Source: an uncultured Clostridia bacterium (GTDB lineage: Bacteria; Bacillota; Clostridia; TANB77; CAG-508). Taken from it: DNA of 7,975 bases. This document shows positions 1 through 6,901 of this stretch, piece by piece. Both the position numbers and the translations under genes were made by a program. The stretch is taken from NCBI GenBank assembly GCA_949448405.1, contig CASTFX010000051.1:1-7975 (forward strand). The letters are read 5' to 3'. The stretch's first letter is position 1, and every line of letters begins with the position of its first letter. The notes beneath the pieces are model-generated. The model was not told the origin of the DNA, made no database searches, and saw only the letters and a program-made list of their open reading frames with translations.

Positions 1-483
1 TATATTCTGCTTCTACTACTAGTACTCCCAAGCTTAACGCACTCACTATCCTATTTCTTTGTCTAAATTTTTCTGAACTAGGTTCTGTCCCCTCAGGGTA
101 TTCACTAATAATAGCTCCTCCTTCTTCTAATATTTTTTCATATATTTCTTCATTTTCAGGAGGATATATATAGTCCACTCCACAACCTAATACCGCTATT
201 GTTCTTCCGTTTTACCTCTAATGCTCCGCATGTGTGCCTCTTTATCTATTCCTTTTGCCATTCCACTAACTATCACAAAACCACCATTTGCAATATTAGC
301 AGCAAATAGCTTTGCGTTTTTTGCGCCTTCTTCTGTACAGTCTCTAGAACCTACTATTGCAATTGCCTTTTGATTTAATATACTCTTATCTCCTTTTACA
401 TATATTTTTTCTGGTGGCCTTTTTATATTTCTTAATCTTATTGGATAATTTTCATCTTTTATACTTATTTCTTCTATATTCAT
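1..483 (-). CDS. dprA: DprA/Smf DNA-processing protein, 3' end beyond window, two CGG +1 frameshift sites
   Basis: DprA binds incoming single-stranded DNA in the cytoplasm and loads RecA during natural transformation. With two +1 shifts applied, 160 residues read through to the window edge. Visible Rossmann-fold motifs are YP at 13-14, PPEKIYVKG at 23-31, VGSR at 44-47, SGMAKGID at 73-80, AHMGALEVKGRTIAVLGCG at 83-101, YPPEN at 106-110, SEYPEG at 126-131, FRQRNRI at 139-145 and VVEAE at 155-159. The ATG at 483 follows AGGAG (489-493) by 5 nt and lies 15 nt after the comM stop, so the two genes form one operon. This start leaves only about 12 residues before the Rossmann region, so the N-terminal SAM-like domain of longer DprA proteins is absent. 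Unshifted reading gives a 95-residue stub. The family call is firm; whether the gene is translated depends on the recoding question. Confidence 0.9.
206..209 (-). other. CGGA frameshift site 2 (dprA Gly92)
   Basis: After GTA AAA the frame set by site 1 meets CGG. Skipping the C gives GGA AGA ACA ATA GCG (GRTIA), which leads into the conserved VLGCG motif. It is only 19 nt from site 1. Confidence 0.75.
225..228 (-). other. CGGA frameshift site 1 (dprA Gly86)
   Basis: On the minus strand, after codons CAC ATG, the frame meets CGG. Skipping the C gives GGA GCA TTA GAG (GALE), the conserved step after the DprA GID..AH motif. Unshifted reading reaches a TAG ten codons on. Confidence 0.75.
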
Positions 484-487
484 CCTA

Positions 488-493
488 TCTCCT
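488..493 (-). promoter_or_regulatory. Ribosome binding site of dprA
   Basis: On the minus strand this reads AGGAGA and sits a few bases before the ATG at 483. It fixes the short dprA start directly after comM and rules out a longer in-frame N-terminus overlapping comM. Confidence 0.75.
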
Positions 494-498
494 ATTCT

Positions 499-2040
499 TT
501 AGTTGTCCCAATACTTTCTATCTAAGTCTCTATACTTTATAGCTTCTGTAATATGTTTAAGTTCTATATTCTCTTTTTCATCTAAATCTGCTATTGTTCT
601 TGCTACTTTTAATATCCTCACATATGCTCTTGCACTAAATCCCATTTTGTTAAACGCTTCTTCTAATATTTTCTTTTCCGAATTTCCTAATTTACAATAT
701 TTTTTTATAAGCTCTGGTGTAAGTTCAGAATTTGAATATATCCCATATTTTTTATATCTTTCATATCCGATTTTCCTTGCTCTGTTTACTCTTTTTCTAA
801 TCTCTTCTGACGTTTCTTGTTCTTCTTCACTTTCTAAACTTTTGTAGTCTACTGCTTCTACTTCTATATGTATATCTATTCTATCTAAAAGTGGCCCACT
901 TATCTTACCTATGTATTTATCTATTTGTGATTTAGAGCAAGTACAGTTCTTGTCTTTTGCTCCATAATATCCACATGGGCATGGATTCATTGAAGCTATA
1001 AGCATAAAATTACAAGGATATGTTAAATTTGCATTTACTCTGCTTATGCTTACATTTCCATCTTCTAAGGGTCCTCTCATAAGTTCTAGTGTATGTTTAC
1101 TAAATTCTGTAAGTTCATCTAAGAAAAGCACTCCATTGTGTGCTAAACTAATCTCTCCTGGTTTTGGTATTCTTCCTCCTCCGTATTAAAGCTGTTCCTG
1201 ATATCGTGTGATGTGGTGCCCTAAATACTCTTTTAGTAATTATTGGTATTTTATCATCTATAAGCCCTGCTATACTGTGTATCTTTGTAACTTCTAATGC
1301 TTCTTCTAAGCTTAAATCTGGTAATATAGATGTTAAACATTTTGACATTAGTGTTTTTCCGTGAGCCGAGGACTACCAATAAAGAGGCAATTATGACCTC
1401 CGAGCCGCTGCTACCTCTAATGCTCTTTTTGCACTTTTTTGTCCTTTGATATTACAAAAATCCATTTCATATCTTGTCTTTTTACTGAATATGCTTTCTA
1501 AGTCAGTCTTTTCGTATTCTATGTTTTTTTCTTTATTTAAGATTTCTATCAGTTCTTTTAAATTCTGTACCCCTATAACTTTAATGTTTTGTACTATTGC
1601 TGCTTCTTTTGCATTTTCTTTTGGAAGTATTATTGTTTCTATTCCAAGTTTTGACGCTTCAAGTGCCATTGGAAATGCTCCGATTTATTTTGTTGATTTT
1701 TCCATCAAGTGATAGTTCTCCAACGATAACTGCATTACTTAGGTTAACTTCTTTTAGATACTCATTAGATATCAAAATTCCTATTGCCATTGGTAAGTCA
1801 TATATAGAGCCTTCTTTCTTTGTGTCTGCTGGTGATAGATTTATTACAATTCTTCTACTTTCTATCTTTATCCCTGTATTTTTTATTGCAGCTTTTATTC
1901 TTTCTTTCGATTCTCTAACACTTGTATCTGGAAGTCCTACTATGTCCCATGAAGGAAGTCCACCGTGATACATCAATTTCTACATTAACTAAATTACCAT
2001 TTAGCCCATGTAGTGACATACTTTTTACTATTGATAACAT
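499..2040 (-). CDS. comM: ComM/YifB Mg-chelatase-like AAA+ helicase, six CGG +1 frameshift sites
   Basis: ComM is a cytoplasmic AAA+ hexameric helicase that helps integrate transforming DNA by extending branch migration. With the six shifts the gene encodes 511 residues, close to the usual ComM length. In order: an N-terminal ChlI-like domain with DIVGLPDTSVRESKER at about 32-47 and NLSPAD at about 67-72; an AAA+ core with Walker A GSPGSGKT at 221-228, FRAPHHTIS near 271-279, the GGGRIPKPGE loop at 285-294 and Walker B VLFLDE at 302-307; a cysteine cluster (352, 354, 364, 366) in MNPCPCG...CTC; and the C-terminal lid with SARAYVRILKVARTIADL. The ATG at 2040 follows AGAGGT by 4 nt and gives the usual MLS start. 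Without shifts it falls into four stop-terminated fragments. The conserved residues lie on both sides of every shift, so this does not look like decay. Confidence 0.92.
1180..1183 (-). other. CGGA frameshift site 8 (comM Gly285)
   Basis: After TTA ATA the frame meets CGG. Skipping the C gives GGA GGA GGA AGA ATA CCA, the conserved GGG(R)xPxPGE loop of the ComM/Mg-chelatase family. Unshifted reading gives a basic tail and a stop at 1148. Confidence 0.8.
1358..1361 (-). other. CGGA frameshift site 7 (comM Gly226, Walker A)
   Basis: After TCA the frame meets CGG. Skipping the C gives GGA AAA ACA (GKT), the invariant end of the Walker A motif. Both this shift and site 6 are needed to make a working P-loop. 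Confidence 0.8.
1365..1368 (-). other. CGGC frameshift site 6 (comM Gly224, Walker A)
   Basis: After AGT CCT the frame meets CGG. Skipping the C gives GGC, the first Gly of PGSGKT in the P-loop. It is separated from site 7 by a single TCA serine codon. Confidence 0.8.
1399..1402 (-). other. CGGA frameshift site 5 (comM Gly213)
   Basis: After GCG GCT the frame meets CGG. Skipping the C gives GGA GGT CAT AAT (GGHN), the conserved AAAGGHN segment just before the P-loop. Confidence 0.8.
1679..1682 (-). other. CGGA frameshift site 4 (comM Gly120)
   Basis: After ATA AAT the frame meets CGG. Skipping the C gives GGA GCA TTT CCA ATG GCA (GAFPMA), the family's expected continuation of the DGKIN motif. 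Confidence 0.78.
1962..1965 (-). other. CGGT frameshift site 3 (comM Gly26)
   Basis: After GTA TCA the frame meets CGG. Skipping the C gives GGT GGA CTT CCT (GGLP), continuing into the conserved DIVGLPD of ComM. This is the only site ending in T. Confidence 0.75.
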
Positions 2041-2044
2041 TTTT

Positions 2045-2050
2045 ACCTCT
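2045..2050 (-). promoter_or_regulatory. Ribosome binding site of comM
   Basis: AGAGGT on the minus strand lies 4 nt before the ATG at 2040. It supports this start over the internal ATG seven codons later. Confidence 0.6.
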
Positions 2051-2113
2051 TTTGATTTCTTTAAGAAAATAATTTTTTTGATTTAAATTAATTTGATTTA
2101 AAAATTTATACTA

Positions 2114-2147
2114 AAAATAGATAACACTTAAATGTGTTATCTATTTT
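2114..2147 (-). terminator. Rho-independent-type terminator after the ABC operon
   Basis: A perfect 14-bp inverted repeat, AAAATAGATAACAC and its complement at 2114-2127 and 2134-2147, encloses a 6-nt loop. It lies about 54 nt beyond the second ABC stop. On the minus strand the stem ends in a run of five T (2117-2113); on the plus strand it ends in TTTTATATAA. It separates the ABC operon from comM and could work in both directions. The stem is AT-rich, so its strength is uncertain. Confidence 0.75.
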
Positions 2148-2200
2148 ATATAATATTTAAGTATTCCTTGTCAACAGATTTCTTTCGACAAAATACGACA

Positions 2201-3943
2201 TTATGCTAAACTTTCATAGTATGCATTATATAACTTCGAGTAATACCCTCCTGTTTGAACTAAGCTTTCATGATTTCCCTCTTCAATAATCTTTCCATCT
2301 TTTAAAACAATTATCTTGTCAACATTAACTATTGTAGATAATCTATGTGCTATAAATATTGAAGTCTTTTCAGCAGATAGTCTTTCTATCGATTTTTGAA
2401 TTAAGCTTTCTGTATATGTATCTATATTTGCTGTTGCTTCATCTAGTATAAATATTTCTGGATTATGTGCAAATATTCTTGCAAAAGCTAGAAGTTGCTT
2501 TTGTCCTGCTGAGAATGAGCTTCCTCTTTCTTTTGCAATTTCTTCCATTCCATTTGGAAGATTATTAACAAACTCTCCTGCTGATGAAAGTTCTATTGCT
2601 TCTGAAACATCCTCATCTATTATGTTTTTATTTAATTTTATATTGTCTTTTATGCTCTTAGCAAAAATAAATGGATCTTGAAGAATTATACCTATATAGC
2701 TTCTTAATGCTTTCTTCTTTATGTCTTTTATATTTACATTGTCTATAAGTATTTCGCCTTTTTGTATTTCATAAAATCTATTTATTAAATTTGTAATTGT
2801 TGTCTTTCCGCTTCCGGTCTTTCCAACAAAGGCTACGCTCTCTCCTGGATTTATTACAAAACTTACATCTTTTAATATCCAATTCTCATTATCATATGAA
2901 AACCATACATTTTTAAATTCTATCTTTCCTTTTATATTTTCTAATTCTATTCCACTATCTAAATCTTCTATATATTCTTCTTGTTCTAATATATTATATA
3001 CTTTATCTATTGATACTGCTGCTTCTTCAATTACCTCCATATTTTCTACAATTCTAGTTATAGGCTCAAATAGCTGCCTTATATATGTTACAAATACATA
3101 TATAAAACCAACTTCCATATTAACTCCCATTATATGATATACACATGTCCACATAATGATTGCTATTCCTAGATTTTCTAAAACTGTCATAATACCTGGA
3201 AGTAATGCTTCTATAAATCCGAGTCTTTGCTCTTAAATCTCTAAATTTTTTTGTATAAATTTCACTTTCTTTATTTTTCTCTTTTTGTATATTGAATATT
3301 TTTATTATTTTTGCACCATATATTGACTCTGCTAAAAAGCTGTTATGTTTTGCTCTTACTGTGTTTGATTTGTCGTGTATCTTTTTTAATATTTTTGTTA
3401 AAACAACAGAAGAAATTATTATAAATGGTATTATTATAAATGCCATAATGCTTAATTTTAAGCTGAAATATATCATAATAGCAATTATTGCGATTATTAA
3501 AATTATATCTTTTATAAATGTTGTAACTACGTCTTTAAATAAAGTTGATATATCTTCTGTATCATTAGTTATAGCAACAAATAATTTACCTGCTGGTGTT
3601 TTATCATGGAAAGTTATATTTGCATGTTCAACATAATTATATAGCTTATTTCTAAGGTCATATACAACATTTTCTCCAACTACGCTTATAGTTGTTGTGG
3701 CTATAAAGTTTATAATATTACCAATTAACACAATAGCAATGTATATTCCTCCAAGTATTCCTATTGTTATGGCTCCTTTACAAATATCCCTTGACTTAAA
3801 TAATCATCAATTACTATTTCTATTATGTATGGCTTTATTATCTCTCCTATACTTACCAAAAGCGCTAATAATGAAACTACTATTATTGATTTTGTATATG
3901 GTTTTGCCATATCTTTTACTCTTTTTAATGTTTTATTCTTCAT
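2201..3943 (-). CDS. ABC exporter half-transporter, canonical ATPase site, one CGG +1 site and one -1 shift
   Basis: This is a type IV (MsbA/Sav1866-like) export half-transporter, probably the second subunit of a heterodimer. With both shifts it is 580 residues: a six-helix membrane domain over about 1-300, then a nucleotide-binding domain with A-loop Tyr350, Walker A GKTGSGKTT at 374-382, Q-loop Gln422, signature FSAGQ at 477-481, Walker B IFILDE at 497-502 with catalytic Glu502, and H-loop His533 in IAHRLSTI. The signature departs from LSGGQ, as in the BmrD/TM288-type partner, while the ATPase residues are canonical. The ATG at 3943 overlaps the upstream ABC gene by 11 nt, with GAGGTG 7 nt before it, which indicates coupled translation. 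Unshifted reading stops at residue 58. The substrate cannot be told from sequence. Confidence 0.9.
3218..3221 (-). other. CGGA frameshift site 9 (ABC transporter Gly242)
   Basis: After AAG ACT the frame meets CGG. Skipping the C gives GGA TTT ATA GAA GCA (GFIEA), continuing into the membrane helix with PGIMTVLENLG. Without the shift the protein ends before the remaining helices and the ATPase domain. Confidence 0.75.
3774..3780 (-). other. Separate -1 frameshift in the second ABC gene
   Basis: The frame from the ATG reads ...GTA AAG GAG CCA TAA and stops. The protein resumes in the -1 frame as GGA GCC ATA ACA ATA GGA (GAITIG), completing transmembrane helix 2. The overlap AAAGGAG could let lysyl-tRNA slip from AAG back to AAA, or one base (for example one G of GGG) may have been lost. 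It contains no CGG and differs in kind from the other nine sites. A single indel error or mutation is the simplest reading. Confidence 0.55.
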
Positions 3944-5681
3944 TTGTTTGCACCTCTTCTCTTGATGACTGCTGATTATAAAATTTTCTATACATTCCTT
4001 CTTGCTCTATAAGTTCTTGGTGTATTCCTCTTTGTATTATTTGTCCTTCTTCTAATACTATTATTTCGTCTGCATTTTTTATATCTGATATTCTATTTGA
4101 TATTATTATACAAGTTTTGTTCTTACATAATTTTTCAACGTTTTTCATTACTTTTTCTTCTGTTTTATTATCTAAGGCTGAAAAAGCATCATCAAATATT
4201 ACCATATTGCTTCTAAGTAAAAATGCTCTTGATATTGCAACTCTTTGTTTTTGTCCTCCTGATAAGTCTACTCCTCTTTCTCCTATAACTGTATCTAGCC
4301 CCTCTTTCATTTTTCCTATTTCATCATATATCATTGCCTTTTTTATACTTTTTTCTATATCATCATCGTCAAACCCATCTTTAAATACACTTATATTTTC
4401 CTTTAGAGTTGTTGAGAATAAGAAGCTATCTTGTGTTATATAGCATATACTCTTTCTTAAATCTGTAACTGGTATATCATTTATGTCTCTTCCACCTATT
4501 ACTATCTTTCCATTTTGTACAGGATAAAGTCTTAAAAGTAAATTCGCAAGAGTAGTCTTTCCACTTCCAATAGTCCCAATTATTCCAAGGGTTTTACCTT
4601 CCTGTATCTTAATATCTATATTTTTTAGTGCAACTTCAATATTTGCTGGATAGTTAAAACTTAAATTTCTTATTTCTATGTCTCCTGAAATGAGATTTGC
4701 TTTTTTGTCTTCTATAGTTAGCACTTTTTCTCTTTCTAACTTCATGAAATTGTCTAGCCTTCTATATGAAACTTGTGCTCTTTTATATCTTGCAACAAGT
4801 CCTGGTATCCAGTCAACTGGTCCAAAGAATAATCCAATATATCCATTAAAAGCTATAAAATCTCCTGTTGTTATTTCTCCATTTAATACAAGTTTTGAAC
4901 CATATATTAAGGCAATTGCATAACAAAATCCAAAACATATTTTAATACTTGCAGATATTAAACTTGAGTGTACCTCTACTGCAATATTACTTTCCTTTAA
5001 TGCTTTATTCTTTCTTATAAATTCTTTTAATTGATATTTCTCTCCTGAATAAGCCTTTGTTGTTCTTATCGAATCTGTACTTTCTTGCACATATTCTGAT
5101 AATTCAGTAAAATTCTTTTGAGCTTTTTTAAAATTTAATTCAACATATTTTTTTATTTTTACTATTATGAAACTTGTTATGATTATAGGGCATAGAGTTG
5201 CAATTGTAAGTTTTAAGTTTGTTCCTTGTATCATTGTATATGTAACAATTATAAAAATTATAATTATCCTTGTTGTATATGATATCATTCTATAATAGAA
5301 CCCTCTAACTTCTGCAATATCTTGAGTAAAGTATGACATTATCTCTCCGTTTTTTATATTTTGCATACTTGTCATTTTAATCCTTAAAAATTGTTCAAAA
5401 ATCTTGTCTTTTAAGTCCTTTTCAAAGCTTCTTGCAAGGTATGTAACAAGTGTCCTCCATGGTAATCTTGTAAGTAGTAATCCTAGAGCTGCAAGTAATA
5501 AGTACCATATATTATTAAGTATCCCCTGTTTATTTGCCTCTATATTATATAACTGATCTATTATCCAACCTACTATTTTTGAAGGATATGTGCTTAAATA
5601 CATGTTAAGTATTATGAATAGAACAGTTATTAAAAATGTCCATTTATATTTTTTTAATATATTTATTATTACTTTTTTCAT
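3933..5681 (-). CDS. ABC exporter half-transporter with degenerate ATPase site
   Basis: A 582-residue membrane half-transporter, intact in a single frame. A six-helix membrane domain covers about 1-300. The nucleotide-binding domain has A-loop Tyr344, Walker A GTIGSGKTT at 369-377, Q-loop Gln417, canonical signature LSGGQ at 473-477 and D-loop SALD at 501-504. Two catalytic positions are altered: Walker B reads VIFDD with Asp498 in place of Glu, and the H-loop reads ISNRIS with Asn529 in place of His. The neighbour has the opposite pattern, so together they should form one degenerate and one competent ATP site, as in the BmrC/BmrD and TM287/TM288 exporters. The ATG at 5681 follows GGAG (5689-5692) by 7 nt and lies 20 nt after the HD gene stop. 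Likely a drug, lipid or peptide exporter; the substrate is unknown. It has no in-frame CGG codon. Confidence 0.93.
   Translation of the reverse strand: MKKVIINILKKYKWTFLITVLFIILNMYLSTYPSKIVGWIIDQLYNIEANKQGILNNIWYLLLAALGLLLTRLPWRTLVTYLARSFEKDLKDKIFEQFLRIKMTSMQNIKNGEIMSYFTQDIAEVRGFYYRMISYTTRIIIIFIIVTYTMIQGTNLKLTIATLCPIIITSFIIVKIKKYVELNFKKAQKNFTELSEYVQESTDSIRTTKAYSGEKYQLKEFIRKNKALKESNIAVEVHSSLISASIKICFGFCYAIALIYGSKLVLNGEITTGDFIAFNGYIGLFFGPVDWIPGLVARYKRAQVSYRRLDNFMKLEREKVLTIEDKKANLISGDIEIRNLSFNYPANIEVALKNIDIKIQEGKTLGIIGTIGSGKTTLANLLLRLYPVQNGKIVIGGRDINDIPVTDLRKSICYITQDSFLFSTTLKENISVFKDGFDDDDIEKSIKKAMIYDEIGKMKEGLDTVIGERGVDLSGGQKQRVAISRAFLLRSNMVIFDDAFSALDNKTEEKVMKNVEKLCKNKTCIIISNRISDIKNADEIIVLEEGQIIQRGIHQELIEQEGMYRKFYNQQSSREEVQTNEE
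3951..3956 (-). promoter_or_regulatory. Ribosome binding site of the second ABC gene
   Basis: GAGGTG on the minus strand lies inside the end of the upstream ABC gene and 7 nt before the ATG at 3943. It fixes the overlapping start and recovers the N-terminal 56 residues before the -1 shift. Confidence 0.65.
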
Positions 5682-5701
5682 TTGTCATCTCCATTTATTT
5701 T

Positions 5702-6745
5702 TTAAAAATCAAAGTCTAAATAACTATACTTTCTAGTTTTGTAACTCAATGCTCTTTCTATATCTCTTTTAGCTCTTTCTGAAATTTGATTTATTCTTTT
5801 ATATTGATTTTCCTTGTATCGTACAAGTGGATTTATATATCTTATTTTCACTTTATCTAAATTCACGCAATATCTTTCTTGTACTCTTTCATCACTTTCT
5901 TTTATTTTGGTTGCATTCTTCCATAAGTTAAATACTTTGGATATATTATCTTCTTTACAGTTTTCAATTTTATCCATTACTTCTTTTTCGGATAAATTAT
6001 ATAAATCTTTTTTTGTTATCAATCCTTTTTCTGACATTTTCTTAATAATATCTGCTATAAATTGCATAGAATATTTCGTTTCAGCTTTTATATATTGCGA
6101 AGATAATTTGCTCATTGTATGTACAAACTTTTCTGCTATTTCTTTGCTTCTAAATCCAAGTTCTTGAATACCTTTTTCATTTTCTTGTATCTCAATATTT
6201 TTATAAATTTCTTTTACTGTTTTTAAGTCCCATAATTTATCTGTTGCACCAAGTCCATTAGAAAATGTGTATTCCAACCTATCACTTGAAAGCATTGGTG
6301 TATCATTATCAGCAATTGGATAAATATGATAATTATCTACTTCTTCTATTTTTATATTATCTCTATCTAACAGTTTCATTATCTCTTTTGAATTCTTTAT
6401 TATCTTTGTTGTTAGGTCTTCTGTTGACTCTTGAACTTCATAATCTCCATTCATAAAGTCTATTGAATGTTTAAATACTGGTGTTGCAATATCATGAAAA
6501 AGTCCTGATAATGTTTGTTTCTTATCTTTTGTAAAATTCCATATAATTAATGCTACTGCTATACTATGGTCTAAACTTGAATACCACTCTTGAATATTAT
6601 ACATATTTGAGTATATCGTTCCACAACTCACACTAATTTTACCTTGCTTTTGCATTTCAGGTGTATTTATATATTCTGATAACCAGTCAGGAAATTCTGG
6701 TGATAGTACTTTATAATATTCTTCTATAAATGTATTTTTTAACAT
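5702..6745 (-). CDS. HD-domain phosphohydrolase-like protein of unknown substrate
   Basis: A 347-residue soluble protein with no signal peptide or membrane segment. The N-terminal half has the metal-binding pattern of the HD superfamily: His60 in SLDHSIAVALI, His84-Asp85 in GLFHDIATP, a further His93, and Asp155-Arg156 in SSDRLEY, a motif shared with dNTPase- and nucleotidase-like HD enzymes. The C-terminal third is charged and helical, rich in Lys, Arg and Glu, with no family I recognise. The start at 6745 is chosen because AAGGAG lies 5 nt before it; an in-frame ATG 15 codons upstream (6790) has no such site and would sit almost on the promoter. It leads the operon with the two ABC genes. 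Phosphohydrolase activity on a nucleotide or similar phosphate ester is a family inference. The gene has no in-frame CGG codon. Confidence 0.8.
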   Translation of the reverse strand: MLKNTFIEEYYKVLSPEFPDWLSEYINTPEMQKQGKISVSCGTIYSNMYNIQEWYSSLDHSIAVALIIWNFTKDKKQTLSGLFHDIATPVFKHSIDFMNGDYEVQESTEDLTTKIIKNSKEIMKLLDRDNIKIEEVDNYHIYPIADNDTPMLSSDRLEYTFSNGLGATDKLWDLKTVKEIYKNIEIQENEKGIQELGFRSKEIAEKFVHTMSKLSSQYIKAETKYSMQFIADIIKKMSEKGLITKKDLYNLSEKEVMDKIENCKEDNISKVFNLWKNATKIKESDERVQERYCVNLDKVKIRYINPLVRYKENQYKRINQISERAKRDIERALSYKTRKYSYLDFDF

Positions 6746-6750
6746 AGCTA

Positions 6751-6756
6751 CTCCTT
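6751..6756 (-). promoter_or_regulatory. Ribosome binding site that decides the HD gene start
   Basis: AAGGAG on the minus strand is followed by TAGCT and the ATG at 6745. It favours this start over the ATG at 6790, which would add 15 residues. Confidence 0.8.
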
Positions 6757-6793
6757 GTAAATTGTGTTTACTTAAACTCTCACTAATCATTAT

Positions 6794-6821
6794 ATTTTAT
6801 CATATTTATGATATTTTGCAA
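6794..6821 (-). promoter_or_regulatory. Predicted sigma-A-type promoter of the HD-ABC operon
   Basis: On the minus strand a -35-like TTGCAA (6816-6821) is followed after 16 nt by TAAAAT (6794-6799), with TGA just before it giving an extended -10 (TGATAAAAT). Transcription would begin near 6787, about 40 nt before the chosen HD start. The IS edge lies only about 16-35 bp upstream, so the element may have changed any upstream control. Confidence 0.55.
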
Positions 6822-6837
6822 TAACTTGATTTTTTAT

Positions 6838-6901
6838 TATAGGTTTAAAATAGATATGACACAAGAACATTGAAAAATAAAAATAGGAAATACCGAAAAT
6901 A
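6838..6901 (+). repeat. Left terminal inverted repeat of the IS
   Basis: Contains TATAGGTT (6838-6845), ATATGACACA (6854-6863), ATTGAAAAAT (6869-6878) and GAAATACCGAAAATA (6887-6901), each matching the complement of the right end with few differences. Confidence 0.7.

Larger units (their letters stand above)
2041..2200. other. Intergenic region between ABC operon and comM
   Basis: This 160-nt stretch holds the terminator stem and the comM ribosome binding site. The part between the terminator and comM (2051-2113) is almost pure A/T and must contain the comM promoter if comM has its own, but I cannot pick out a convincing -35/-10 pair. Confidence 0.5.

Noticed and set aside
357..542. Plus-strand open frames opposite dprA, comM and the ABC genes (also 503-847, 1446-1712, 1597-1968, 3292-3636, 3697-3975, 4117-4443, 4678-4923, 5814-6167, 6265-6456)
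   Set aside because: They are antisense to well-supported genes, encode low-complexity Leu/Ser/Phe-rich peptides and lack family motifs.
1..2040. comM and dprA as ordinary decaying pseudogenes
   Set aside because: All eight shifts are single C insertions directly before in-phase Gly codons. There are no nonsense changes or other indels, and all catalytic motifs remain.
2114..2147. Palindrome as an operator or attachment site
   Set aside because: Its position just after the last gene of the operon and the adjoining T run fit a terminator better.
206..3221. CGG simply read as arginine in the original frame
   Set aside because: Arg reading leads each time into a wrong frame and an early stop, and the conserved residue at each position fits glycine. 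No in-frame CGG aligned to Arg was found.
206..3221. Motif-driven sequencing error before every GG
   Set aside because: Not fully excluded, but many GG-containing Gly codons nearby are unaffected, and errors blind to translation should also fall before GG in the other two codon phases, which is not seen.
6746..6790. Longer HD protein starting at 6790
   Set aside because: There is no ribosome binding site before 6790, and that ATG lies at the predicted transcription start; AAGGAG sits before the ATG at 6745.
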